NCBI GenBank assembly: GCA_003162415.1
Contig: PMOL01000011.1
Span: forward strand, 509,535 to 573,534
Length of the DNA stretch: 64,000 bases
Direction of reading: 5' to 3'
Source: Candidatus Dormiibacterota bacterium
Lineage (GTDB): Bacteria; Chloroflexota; Dormibacteria; Aeolococcales; Aeolococcaceae
In this document: positions 9,659 through 18,024 of the stretch, piece by piece
Layout: each line of letters starts with the position of its first letter
How positions within the stretch are numbered: the first letter of the stretch is position 1
Position numbers and translations under genes: made by a program
The notes under the pieces: generated by a model
Told to the model about the DNA's origin: nothing
Database searches by the model: none
The model's input: only the letters and a program-made list of their open reading frames with translations

Positions 9659-10480
9659 ATGAGTCCGCAACCCGAGACGCCCTCCGAGTCTCGCTCGGAA
9701 AGTCACTGGGCCGCGTACGATGCGGCCGGCATCCAGACGCTGTTGGCGGTCGAGGATAGGCACTTCTGGTTCCGCGCTCGCAATCAGATTATTCGCGCTC
9801 TGGTGAGCCAGCCGATCCAAGACCTTGCCAGTGGGTTCCGCATACTCGAGGTCGGATGCGGCAGTGGCAACGTGCTCCGGGTGCTCAAGAGCGCCGCAGC
9901 AGGGCGCGGGTCGGTGGAGGGGCTCGAGGTCAGCGCAGCGGCAGCCGAGGTCGCCCGTCAGCGCACTGGGCTCACGATCACAAACGGACACCTCGCCGAC
10001 CTTGCGGCACCCGAGCCGTACGACGTAATCGCCGCCTTCGACGTCCTGGAACACATCCGTGATGACGCCGGAGTCCTGAGTCAGATGAGGGAGCAGCTGA
10101 AGGGCTCCGGTCGCCTCATCCTCACCGTGCCCGCTCATCCAGCGCTCTGGAGCGCGTTCGATGTCGCGTCTGAGCACATGCGCAGGTACACGCCGGCGAG
10201 CATCCGTCGAGGGCTGCACACTGCCGGGTTCGAAGTCGAGTACCTCACCTACTTCATGGTCCTCCTGTTCCCGATCATGTGGTCGCGTCGCCGCTTCATC
10301 AGGAGCGACCGACAGAACCTGGCGGCAGTCTACGATTCAGAGTTTCAGATCGTTCCCGGACTCAACGAAGTCGCATTCGAAGTCTTTCGCCGTGAATCAG
10401 TCCTGATCAAAGCTCGCAGACGGCTACCCATGGGGACTTCGCTCGCGATCATTGCCCGGCCGCGTCCCCACTCGGGCTAG
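9659..10480 (+). CDS. Class I SAM-dependent methyltransferase
   Basis: 273 aa from ATG 9659 (MSPQPETPSES); upstream in-frame ATGs at 9545 and 9620 would only add low-complexity residues. The Rossmann SAM site is explicit: ILEVGCGSGNVLRVL near residue 60, an acidic strand ending GLEVS, and FDVLEHIRDD near residue 122, the motif of COG2227/UbiE-like methyltransferases. The start HFWFRARN before the SAM domain is common in methyltransferases of polysaccharide loci. Probably methylates a sugar or lipid-linked glycan. Its TAG stop overlaps the TAG stop of the opposing epimerase in a shared CTAG. Confidence 0.85.
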   Translation: MSPQPETPSESRSESHWAAYDAAGIQTLLAVEDRHFWFRARNQIIRALVSQPIQDLASGFRILEVGCGSGNVLRVLKSAAAGRGSVEGLEVSAAAAEVARQRTGLTITNGHLADLAAPEPYDVIAAFDVLEHIRDDAGVLSQMREQLKGSGRLILTVPAHPALWSAFDVASEHMRRYTPASIRRGLHTAGFEVEYLTYFMVLLFPIMWSRRRFIRSDRQNLAAVYDSEFQIVPGLNEVAFEVFRRESVLIKARRRLPMGTSLAIIARPRPHSG

Positions 10481-11430
10481 GCGATGTGAACTCCGGCGAC
10501 CTGTGACGCCTCGTACGTTGCGCGGAGACCAGCAGCGAAGTTGGTCGGCGTGTACGGAATGAACGATTGGAGCTTCGATACGTCCAGGACAACGGCCTGC
10601 ACGTCGAAACCGCGTGCAGGTTCGAAGGAGACGTTTGCGCGCCGACCGACGACGGTCTCGACGGCATCGACGATCTCGAGCACGGTGAGTCCGCGCTCCG
10701 AGCCGAGGTTGACTACGCCAACGTCTGACCGATCGACGATGAGCCGCGAGGCAGCGGCTGCGACATCCTCGATGAATACGTAGTCGCGCAGCGCGGTGCC
10801 GTCTCCGTAGACAGATATCGTCTGTCCGTTCGTGATCCTGTCAAGGAAGATCGCCACAGCGCCCTGGTCCTTGTGTCGTGCCTGATGCGGTCCGTACACG
10901 TTCGCAATTCGAAGGATCTGGAGCCGTGTTCCAAATCTCCGCGAATACATCTGTGCATAGTTCTCGCACGCCACGTGCAGCGCGCCATACGGTGAGATTG
11001 GTTCTGTGGGCTCGTCTTCGGAGACAGGGAGACGGCGAGGGTTTCCATACACCGTGCCACCGGACGAAACGTACGTTAGCGGCACGCTCGGCCGACCGCG
11101 CATGGCTTCAAGAACGGCGAGCAACGGCAGGAGCGTCTGCATCGCCGCTTCAGCGGGCTGCGCTGCGGTGGCGGGAGGGGTCAGGCCACCTGCCGAGAAC
11201 AGGACGTGGTCGACGTCATGAACGGCGGCCCCGATGGACTCCAGCTGGCATACGTCGCCTATCACGATTCGGGCGCCGGCTCGTTCACCAGCATCGGTGC
11301 GGGAGGTGCGCGAACGGCTCAAGCCAGTCACGCGGGCACCGGCCGCAAGCAGATGCTGACCGATTGCCGCTCCGATGAAGCCCCAGCCCACGATCAAGAC
11401 CGTTGGCGGGACGCGACTCTCTCCCGCCAT
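10477..11430 (-). CDS. NAD-dependent epimerase/dehydratase (extended SDR), atypical YxxxH
   Basis: 317 aa, started at the ATG at 11430 (MAGESRVPP) because the Rossmann motif VLIVGWGFIG lies at residues 11-20; the frame is open further up inside the next gene. It has the family signs of nucleotide-sugar epimerases: YVSSGGTVYG (120-129), IANVYGP, and VYGDGTALRDYVFIEDVA. The catalytic tetrad is odd. The usual Y-x3-K reads Y148-G-A-L-H152; the DNA codon is clearly CAC. It may have altered catalysis or be non-catalytic. It follows a GT2 gene on the same strand with a 73-base gap. Confidence 0.82.
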   Translation of the reverse strand: MAGESRVPPTVLIVGWGFIGAAIGQHLLAAGARVTGLSRSRTSRTDAGERAGARIVIGDVCQLESIGAAVHDVDHVLFSAGGLTPPATAAQPAEAAMQTLLPLLAVLEAMRGRPSVPLTYVSSGGTVYGNPRRLPVSEDEPTEPISPYGALHVACENYAQMYSRRFGTRLQILRIANVYGPHQARHKDQGAVAIFLDRITNGQTISVYGDGTALRDYVFIEDVAAAASRLIVDRSDVGVVNLGSERGLTVLEIVDAVETVVGRRANVSFEPARGFDVQAVVLDVSKLQSFIPYTPTNFAAGLRATYEASQVAGVHIA

Positions 11431-11503
11431 CGCCGAAGTATACGGGGATAGATGTGTCAAGGCCGGGCCGGAAACATTCGCATGAGCCACACCGTGGACC
11501 TCC

Positions 11504-12463
11504 TCATGGCCTGCGGTGCTCGTCCTCTGTGGTCTCGACGACCACATACGTTGGTCGTTCCATGAGCCGCACGTGCATCCTGGCAAGGTACTCGCCCATG
11601 ATGCCGAGGATGAGCAGTTGCACCCCGGAAAAGATCGCGACGATCGAGGCAAGGAAGGGGAATCCTGGTACGGAATCGCCGGCGATCAGGTAGCGTGCGA
11701 CCACAGCGATGATGACCACACCGCCGAAGATGGTGAAGACAAAGCCGATCATGCTGGCAATGCGCAGTGGACGCTGGCTGAACCCGGTGATCATGTTGAG
11801 AGCGTGGTGCACCAACCTTCCGAACGTGTAGTTCGACTTTCCCTCCAATCGAGGCTCATGTCGAACACTCACCGCGGCGAATCGGGTGGTAGCCCAGGTC
11901 AGCAGCACGTCGAGGTGCATATCCGGGCTCTGAAACCGCTCGAATGCCTGACGCACGTTGGTGCGAAAGAGTCGAAATGAGCTCACGCTTCGTGCCACAG
12001 GCGCACCCATGGCCTCCTCGAGGGCGTACTTGGTGATACGTGAGGCCGCCGAACGCCAGAGGCTGTGCTGCTCCGCCTCGGGCGTTCCGTACACGACGTC
12101 GACGTCGTCGGTCAGACGCTCGACGAGCCGCGCGATTTCTTCTGGCGGATTCTGGAGGTCGTCGTCGAGCGTCACGATGTATCGATAACGCGCGGACCGG
12201 ATCCCGACCAGGAGCGCATTGGGCTGGCCGAAGTTGCGCATCAGCCGGATTCCCCGGATCCGCTTGTCGGCATGAGCAGCCGCGGTGATGACGCTCCAAC
12301 TCGCGTCAGGGCTCCCATCGTCGACCAGGATGATTTCGTGGGCGGGCGCAAGTTGGTCGAGAACGGCGGTGAGCCGCGGCAGCAACGACGGGAGCATCGC
12401 CGCTGAACGGTGTACCGGAACGACTGCCGATATCCCCTCAGGAAGGCTGTCGGGCCGATCCAC
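11504..12463 (-). CDS. GT2 glycosyltransferase, polyprenyl-phosphate type (GtrB/DPM1-like)
   Basis: 319 aa from GTG 12463; the open frame extends upstream into the neighbouring methyltransferase but only as a shadow. GT-A motifs: AVVPVHRSA near residue 12, EIILVDDGSPDASW near 42, and TLDDDLQNPPEEI (DXD) near 95. Two C-terminal membrane segments (about 232-255 and 268-290) are followed by the EYLARMHVRLMERPTYVV ending seen in ArnC/GtrB/DPM1-like enzymes. These move a sugar from a nucleotide donor to undecaprenyl phosphate at the inner leaflet, supplying GT-C enzymes such as those encoded nearby. The sugar is unknown. Confidence 0.85.
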   Translation of the reverse strand: MDRPDSLPEGISAVVPVHRSAAMLPSLLPRLTAVLDQLAPAHEIILVDDGSPDASWSVITAAAHADKRIRGIRLMRNFGQPNALLVGIRSARYRYIVTLDDDLQNPPEEIARLVERLTDDVDVVYGTPEAEQHSLWRSAASRITKYALEEAMGAPVARSVSSFRLFRTNVRQAFERFQSPDMHLDVLLTWATTRFAAVSVRHEPRLEGKSNYTFGRLVHHALNMITGFSQRPLRIASMIGFVFTIFGGVVIIAVVARYLIAGDSVPGFPFLASIVAIFSGVQLLILGIMGEYLARMHVRLMERPTYVVVETTEDEHRRP

Positions 12464-12522
12464 GGGTGCAATGTAGCGCCTTCGCACACCCCGACGTGAC
12501 GCCAAGCGCGCAAGCCGTCTGG

Positions 12523-13266
12523 CTAGGTCCCGACGGGCGGCTGCGCGTCCACGCGGGGTCGCGTCGCCACAACCGTGTAGCCAAGGCAATCCTCCCCCCA
12601 GTCCCGGTGGAGGCTCCAGTGGCCCACGACGGCGGCGGCGGCGGCGATGGGAACGAGCGGAATTCGCATTCCTCCCAGCGGGGCGATCAGCGCGATGACC
12701 TTCTGCGCCGCCACGGTGACCGGATTGCCGCGACTGAAAACCCTCACATCGGCAAATCCGGCCTCGCGCAGCAGGTGCGTGATCCCCGACGGCGTGAAAC
12801 GCCAGTAGTCGTATGGCACGAAATGCCAGCGAGCCGCGAAAGGAACTGTCATCAGGAGACGTCCCCCCGGGCGCAGGCAACGCCGCACCTCGCTGAGCAG
12901 CAGCGATGGTTCGAGGACATGCTCGAGGACCTCGGTGCACAGGGCGAGGTCCACCGATGCGTCGCCCACCGGCCACGGATATCCGCTGACGTACAACGTG
13001 TCGTCTCGTGCGTATCCGAACCGGTCAGCCGCCTCGGCGATATCCAGCCCCTGGTAACTGGCGGCTCGTGTGAGCAACGAGCGGTACGGTTGCTCCCCGC
13101 AGCCGACGTCGAGAACGGCACCGGTCTCGCTTGCCAGCAACGGCCGGAGATCGTTCCAGATCGACGCAAGCTGTAGATCCCCAAAGCGGCGAAACGCGGT
13201 GGGGTCGCGCAGCGCCGGAGGCCGCCAATGCTCCGTTTCGCGGAGTGCCAGGTTGCGCCGTTTCAT
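12523..13266 (-). CDS. SAM-dependent methyltransferase (type 11)
   Basis: 247 aa. SAM-binding motif AVLDVGCGEQPYRSLL near residue 50, acidic GLDIAEAADRFG, and CTEVLEHVLEPS near 110 are those of methyltransferase type 11; CLRPGGRLLMTVPF follows. A weakly hydrophobic stretch (VIALIAPLGGMRIPLVPIAAAAAVV) near 190-215 may associate with the membrane. The gene diverges from the GT2 gene at 13380 and runs toward the GT2 gene ending at 11504, 59 bases apart. Probably modifies a polysaccharide sugar or carrier-linked intermediate. Confidence 0.83.
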   Translation of the reverse strand: MKRRNLALRETEHWRPPALRDPTAFRRFGDLQLASIWNDLRPLLASETGAVLDVGCGEQPYRSLLTRAASYQGLDIAEAADRFGYARDDTLYVSGYPWPVGDASVDLALCTEVLEHVLEPSLLLSEVRRCLRPGGRLLMTVPFAARWHFVPYDYWRFTPSGITHLLREAGFADVRVFSRGNPVTVAAQKVIALIAPLGGMRIPLVPIAAAAAVVGHWSLHRDWGEDCLGYTVVATRPRVDAQPPVGT

Positions 13267-13379
13267 GATCCCTGCTCGCGCTGACTGCGCACCATCGCCT
13301 TCAGGGTATCAATCCGCTGAGGGCCCGGGACATCACCGAGGGTGCCTCTGCAGCCGTGATCGGCCCTATCATGTGCCAG

Positions 13380-14402
13380 ATGCCCGATTCGCCAGTGGGC
13401 CGGCGGAAGATCAGCGCAGTCATCGCGTGCTATCGCGACGCTCCGGCAATCCCGATCATGCACGAGCGTCTGGTCGCCGTCTTCGCGAAGCTCGACGTCG
13501 ACTACGAAATCATCTTCGTGAACGACGCCAGTCCTGACAACGCCGCGGAGGTGCTCGCCGATCTCGCCGGTCGAGATGCTCATGTGACCGCCGTCACCCA
13601 CAGTCGCAACTTCGGATCGCAGAGTGCATTCACCAGCGGCATGCGCATCTCCAGTGGCGACGCGGTCGTGCTCCTCGACGGTGATCTGCAGGATCCCCCT
13701 GAGTTGATCGAGGCTTTCTACGAGAAGTGGCTGGAGGGGTACGACGTCGTCTACGGGAGCCGCGTCAAGCGCGACGCGAACCGGTTCCTCCAGGTCTCGT
13801 ATCGCGCCTTCTACCGGCTGTTTCGCGCAGCGTCGTACGTGCCGGTCCCGCTCGATGCCGGCGACTTCTCACTCATGGACCGTCGAGTCGTCGATGCACT
13901 GAACCGTCTCCCGGAGACCAACCGGTTCCTCCGAGGCCTGCGCGCGTGGGTGGGATTCCGTCAGATCGGTGTTCCCTACCACCGGCCGGAGCGCATGTTC
14001 GGCACGACGACGAACTCATTGCTGCGCAACATTGGATGGGCTCGCAAGGCCATCTTCTCGTTCTCCTACATCCCTCTCGAGCTGATCACGATCGTCGGCG
14101 TCCTCACAACCGTCGCGGCATTCGTTGCGATCCTCATCACGATCATCGTCCGCATCGTGAATCCGGCGGCGGCTCCGACCGGGTTCACGTCGCTCATCGT
14201 CCTGATCCTCTTCATCGGGGGTATTCAGCTGCTCTGCCTCAGCGTGATCGGCTCGTACCTGGCGCACATCTATGAGGAAGTGAAGCGCCGTCCACCGTAT
14301 ATCGTTGCCGAGATCATCAATCGTCCGGTCGCGCGGCCCGACCCGGGCACGACGGTCGACCAGCCTGCAACTGAGGAGGGTGAGTCATCCGCTGTCTTGT
14401 GA
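13380..14402 (+). CDS. GT2 glycosyltransferase with C-terminal membrane anchor (GtrB/ArnC-like)
   Basis: 340 aa from ATG 13380; GTG 13356 and ATG 13371 are in-frame alternatives and no start has a good ribosome site. Motifs: ISAVIACYRDAPAI near residue 10, EIIFVNDASPDNA near 43, and VLLDGDLQDPPELI (DXD) near 95. The MFGTTTNSLLRNIGWARKAI segment precedes two membrane helices (about 228-255 and 264-290) and ends SYLAHIYEEVKRRPPYIV. This is the classic bactoprenol-phosphate sugar transferase layout. The stop TGA overlaps GTG 14399 of the following epimerase gene. It is the second such enzyme in the locus. Confidence 0.87.
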   Translation: MPDSPVGRRKISAVIACYRDAPAIPIMHERLVAVFAKLDVDYEIIFVNDASPDNAAEVLADLAGRDAHVTAVTHSRNFGSQSAFTSGMRISSGDAVVLLDGDLQDPPELIEAFYEKWLEGYDVVYGSRVKRDANRFLQVSYRAFYRLFRAASYVPVPLDAGDFSLMDRRVVDALNRLPETNRFLRGLRAWVGFRQIGVPYHRPERMFGTTTNSLLRNIGWARKAIFSFSYIPLELITIVGVLTTVAAFVAILITIIVRIVNPAAAPTGFTSLIVLILFIGGIQLLCLSVIGSYLAHIYEEVKRRPPYIVAEIINRPVARPDPGTTVDQPATEEGESSAVL

Positions 14403-15322
14403 CCGGCGCCGCCGGATTCGTCGGCGCGAACCTCGTGCATCGCCTTGTCGCTGATGGCCACGAGGTGTTCGCGATTCTGCAGCCGACCACCGACACGTGG
14501 CGCCTCGATGGGCTCGGCGACGTCCACCGAATCCAGGGCGACATCGCGCACGGCGAAGCCATGGAGCGCGCGTTCATATGTGCCCGCCCCGAGTGGATCT
14601 TTCACCTCGCCGCCCACGGCGCGTATTCCTTTCAGACGGACACGGTGGCGATGGCGCACAGCAATGTGGTGGGAATGGCCACGATCCTGGCGGCCGCCGA
14701 GCGGCATGGTTGCACGGTCGTGATCAACACGGGCACGTCATCCGAGTACGGTGACCGCGATCATGCACCCGGTGAGAACGAACCCCCACGCCCCAACAGT
14801 GACTACGCGGCGACGAAGGCCGCGGCAACCTGGCTCTGCCAGCGTGCTAGGACGCGCAGCGTGCCGGTCACGACGCTGCGGCTGTACTCGGCATATGGAC
14901 CGTTCGAGGAGGAGCGCCGGCTGATCCCAACGCTGGTGCGCGCGGCACTCGCCGGAACGTTGCCGCCGCTGGCGTCGCCCACCGTGGTACGGGACTACGT
15001 GTACGTCGGCGATGTCATCGATGCGTACATCGCGGCAGCGTCGGCACCAGACCAGAGCACGATCTACAACGTCGCGTCGGGCGTCCAGACTTCCCTCGCT
15101 GAGCTGGTCGCGAAGACGAGACAAGCCTTTTCGATCAGTGTCGAGCCGGTGTGGGGCGGATACCCGCAACGTGCATGGGATACGCGGGTCTGGGTCGGCG
15201 ATCCAACGCTCATCCAGGCGGAGCTGGGGTGGCGGGCAACCACCAGCATCACCGATGGCCTGACCAGGACTGCCGAGTGGCTCGCGGAGCATCCAGCCGA
15301 GGCCGTGTCCGCGGGCCGGTAG
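14399..15322 (+). CDS. NAD-dependent nucleotide-sugar epimerase/dehydratase
   Basis: 307 aa from GTG 14399, the first canonical start. Its start overlaps the stop of the GT2 gene (GTGA). The NAD motif TGAAGFVG is then at the very N-terminus, without the usual beta-1 strand; that strand is encoded just upstream (I-R-C-L), so translation may begin at ATC 14387, which has GAGGAGGG six bases before it. Catalytic residues are intact: NTGTSSEYG and SDYAATKAAA (YxxxK). RDYVYVGDVIDAYI and YNVASGVQTS match GDP/UDP-sugar dehydratase-epimerases. The exact sugar is not resolvable. Confidence 0.83.
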   Translation: MTGAAGFVGANLVHRLVADGHEVFAILQPTTDTWRLDGLGDVHRIQGDIAHGEAMERAFICARPEWIFHLAAHGAYSFQTDTVAMAHSNVVGMATILAAAERHGCTVVINTGTSSEYGDRDHAPGENEPPRPNSDYAATKAAATWLCQRARTRSVPVTTLRLYSAYGPFEEERRLIPTLVRAALAGTLPPLASPTVVRDYVYVGDVIDAYIAAASAPDQSTIYNVASGVQTSLAELVAKTRQAFSISVEPVWGGYPQRAWDTRVWVGDPTLIQAELGWRATTSITDGLTRTAEWLAEHPAEAVSAGR

Positions 15323-15333
15323 CGAGCGGCGCC

Positions 15334-16272
15334 CTACAATCGCCCGGCGATCAGGTAGAGGTTGCCGAGCGGAACAGGGACCGAGATCTTTCCGACACGA
15401 CTCCGTTGCAACGTGCCGAGCGCCATCCCTTTGACACGCGCCGGCAGCGGTACCAGGTGGGTGATGTATCCAACGCTGTACGTGTTGCGGACATGACCCT
15501 GTTTCAGAACCTTGAAGCCACCCGCCTCAAAGATGCGGCGCATCGTCGCCGGGCTGTACAGATACGTGTGCTCGATGTCGATGATCGGGCTGCGCTCCTT
15601 CATGAGATGCGCCGACACCGATTCGACGTTGTGGTTGAGGCACAGGGTCAGCCCGCCGGGACGCAGCGCGGCACGGCACGCTTCCAGGACTGCTTCGGGG
15701 TGGGGGACGTGATCAAAAACCTGAAACAGGCACACTGCGTCGAACTCTCCGTCACGAAAGAGCCCCGGGCGCATGACATCACAGACGATCTGGTCACGTA
15801 CCACCGGCGACGCATCCCTGATCGCCGCTTCGCTCGGCTCGACCCCGCGAACCGTGGTGTATCCCTGCGCCAACGCCTGCTCGAGAAAGAAGCCATCGCC
15901 GCAGCCGATCTCGAGCAGTGACTCCTGGCGCCTGCTGAGGGAGCGGAGCTTGGCGAGATACCTCCCGTACGTGGCCTTGAGATTGGCAGTCTCGGCTTCG
16001 TAGTCGAACGTGCTCTCCTTGTACAGATACGCGAGGGTCGCCTCGTCAAGGACCGGGTCCGAGCGCACCAGGCCGCAGCGCGCGCACTTGACCATGCGGT
16101 AGTGGACGCGATCCGGAAGCCGGCGTGCGGAAAACCGAGCCGGCGTGATGTCGTCGACGTCGAAATTGGCGGGGTAGAGCTCCTGCGCAGGGATGCCGGG
16201 GCCGCAGATGGCGCACTCCGTCGCCTGGAATGTCAGCGTATCGGCTGCGCCGTTCTTCTCGCGTGTAGGCAT
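15334..16272 (-). CDS. Class I SAM methyltransferase with N-terminal zinc-binding module
   Basis: 312 aa from ATG 16272 (MPTREKNG); the frame is open up to 16344 but that would overlap the transketolase gene. The N-terminus has CAICG and, about 45 residues on, CARCGLVRSDPV. This paired-cysteine module is typical of C-methyltransferases acting on deoxysugars (putative zinc-binding plus methyltransferase domains). The SAM motif LLEIGCGDGFFLEQAL and FDHVPHPEAVL follow. A C-methyltransferase for a branched sugar would fit the split transketolase next door. The last 40 residues are basic and hydrophobic. It lies 52 bases after the transketolase subunit and is likely cotranscribed. Confidence 0.8.
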   Translation of the reverse strand: MPTREKNGAADTLTFQATECAICGPGIPAQELYPANFDVDDITPARFSARRLPDRVHYRMVKCARCGLVRSDPVLDEATLAYLYKESTFDYEAETANLKATYGRYLAKLRSLSRRQESLLEIGCGDGFFLEQALAQGYTTVRGVEPSEAAIRDASPVVRDQIVCDVMRPGLFRDGEFDAVCLFQVFDHVPHPEAVLEACRAALRPGGLTLCLNHNVESVSAHLMKERSPIIDIEHTYLYSPATMRRIFEAGGFKVLKQGHVRNTYSVGYITHLVPLPARVKGMALGTLQRSRVGKISVPVPLGNLYLIAGRL

Positions 16273-16324
16273 CGGCGAATTATGGGCCAGGGTACCGGCA
16301 TCCGCACTTGCGGGTGCGCCGGCT

Positions 16325-17245
16325 TCAGGCAGGGACAAGGCCAATCTGCCGCACCGCGGCCATCAGCCCAGCGACGTCGAGGCCGTTGCGCCGGCGCAGA
16401 AACTCCTCCGATCCGGTGGTCTCGCCGGTCGGGTCCGTGACTCCGCAGCGGACCAGCCGCACGCCCATGCCGTGATCGGCGATCGTCTCCGCCACCAGTG
16501 AACCAAGGCCGCCAACCGGGCGGTGATCCTCGATGGTGATGCACGCGCTTTTCGACGACAGCAGCGCGACCAGGTCGTCTGCCGGCGCCGGAGCAATCGA
16601 CGCGGCGACAGCCACCGCCGTCTGGATGCCCTCGGCCTGAAGTTGCCGCCGCACCTCGAGCGCGACCCCCGTCATCGATCCGATGGCGACGATCGCGATG
16701 TCGCCGTCACCGATGACTTCCAGACGACCCCATCGGAAACGACCATCGAGCTCCGGGTGACTTGCGGTTTCCTTGGCAAGGCGCAGATACATCGGCACCG
16801 GGCGCGCGTAGTGGTCTCGGAGAGCACGGTCGACCTGACCGTCATCCGCCGGCGCGACGATAGCGACTCCGGGCTGAACCCGCATCAGTGCGATGTCCTC
16901 GAGCGCGTGATGCGTTGGGCCCGCGGTCCCATACGCGAAACCACCGCCGATCCCAACGATACGCACCGGGAGTTGATGGAGCACTGCACCATTCCTGAAC
17001 TGCTCGTAGCCGCGCATCGACGCAAAGGTTGCGATCGAATAGCAGAATGGGATCATCCCCTCGTGGGCCATTCCCGCGGCCAGCGACATCATGTTCGCTT
17101 CCGCGACACCAACATTGAAGAAGCGATCAGCGTGACGCTCGGCGAAGGGCTCGAGCACCATGAAACCCAGGTCGGCAGTGAGCAGGACAACGCGCTCGTC
17201 GTGGTTCGCGATGTCGATCAGGGTCGAGACGAACTGCTTCCTCAC
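16325..17245 (-). CDS. Transketolase-like C-terminal subunit (Pyr plus C domains)
   Basis: 306 aa from GTG 17245, overlapping the TGA of the N-terminal subunit (GTGA). It holds the pyrimidine-binding and C-terminal halves of a transketolase/DXS-type enzyme: VVLLTADLGFMVLEPF near residue 18, FNVGVAEANMMSLAAGMAHEG near 43 (with the catalytic-type Glu), GPTHHALEDIALMR near 108, and a Rossmann-like C domain with ITIEDHRPVGGLGS. It must pair with the protein encoded at 17242-18024 to bind thiamine diphosphate. Split enzymes of this class in glycan or antibiotic clusters attach or exchange two-carbon units on sugars; that use here is inferred. Confidence 0.88.
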   Translation of the reverse strand: MRKQFVSTLIDIANHDERVVLLTADLGFMVLEPFAERHADRFFNVGVAEANMMSLAAGMAHEGMIPFCYSIATFASMRGYEQFRNGAVLHQLPVRIVGIGGGFAYGTAGPTHHALEDIALMRVQPGVAIVAPADDGQVDRALRDHYARPVPMYLRLAKETASHPELDGRFRWGRLEVIGDGDIAIVAIGSMTGVALEVRRQLQAEGIQTAVAVAASIAPAPADDLVALLSSKSACITIEDHRPVGGLGSLVAETIADHGMGVRLVRCGVTDPTGETTGSEEFLRRRNGLDVAGLMAAVRQIGLVPA

Positions 17246-18024
17246 CCGATCTCACCCATGGCCTGCTCGAACTGCGCGTCATCGACCGGGAGATAGTGCC
17301 ACTTGACCTGGCGCTCCATGAAGCTCACGCCCTTGCCCGCGAGCGTGTCCGCGATCACGAAGAGCGGTTTCCCCGGCGTGTTGACCTCGAGGGCGGTGGT
17401 CAGCTCGTCGACATCGTGTCCATCGACTCGCCTGCTTTCCCATCCGAGCGTCTGAACGAGCCGGTCAACGCCGCTGAGGTCGATCACGTCGACGGTCGGT
17501 GCGAGCGCCTGCTGACCGTTGTTGTCGAGGATGACCGTGAGGTTGTCGAGCTTGTGATGTCCCGCGAACATCACCGCCTCCCACACCGAGCCCTCGTTGA
17601 GCTCCGCATCACTCATCAGCACGAACACTCTTCCCGGGTTGCCCACGATACGTTTTGCAAGCGCGACACCGGCGCCGAGTGATGGGCCGTGACCAAGCGA
17701 GCCGGTGGAGAAGGTGATGCCGGGCAGTGTGTGATCGGGATGGACGCCGAGCTGGCTGTCGTCACCGCAGTACGTGTCGAGGGTCTCGTGACTCATGAGG
17801 CCGAGTTCGGTGAGCACACAATATTGCGCCAGCGCCGCATGACCCTTCGACAGGATGAAAACGTCGACCTCGGGATCGACGGTCCCAGAGAACAGTGCGA
17901 CCAGGATGTCCGCGATCGAGAGTGCGGAGCCGATGTGTCCCACGTGAGCGCGCTTCGACTGCTCGACGATCAACCGCCGAACGCGGACGGAACTGAGAGC
18001 ACGAGCTGTTTCGCTGCCTGCCAT
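17242..18024 (-). CDS. Transketolase-like N-terminal (ThDP-binding) subunit
   Basis: 260 aa from ATG 18024, which overlaps the stop of the upstream GT2 gene (ATGA); the frame continues up into that gene but without meaning. Thiamine diphosphate site: HVGHIGSALSIADILVALF near residue 24, GSLGHGPSLGAGVALAKR near 108, and the GDG-type metal motif replaced by SDAELNEGSVWEA (SDAE...N), as in transketolase N-terminal subunits. ILDNNGQQ follows. With 16325-17245 it forms one active site. Located between a GT2 gene and a methyltransferase in the polysaccharide locus, it probably serves sugar biosynthesis rather than the pentose phosphate pathway. Confidence 0.88.
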   Translation of the reverse strand: MAGSETARALSSVRVRRLIVEQSKRAHVGHIGSALSIADILVALFSGTVDPEVDVFILSKGHAALAQYCVLTELGLMSHETLDTYCGDDSQLGVHPDHTLPGITFSTGSLGHGPSLGAGVALAKRIVGNPGRVFVLMSDAELNEGSVWEAVMFAGHHKLDNLTVILDNNGQQALAPTVDVIDLSGVDRLVQTLGWESRRVDGHDVDELTTALEVNTPGKPLFVIADTLAGKGVSFMERQVKWHYLPVDDAQFEQAMGEIG

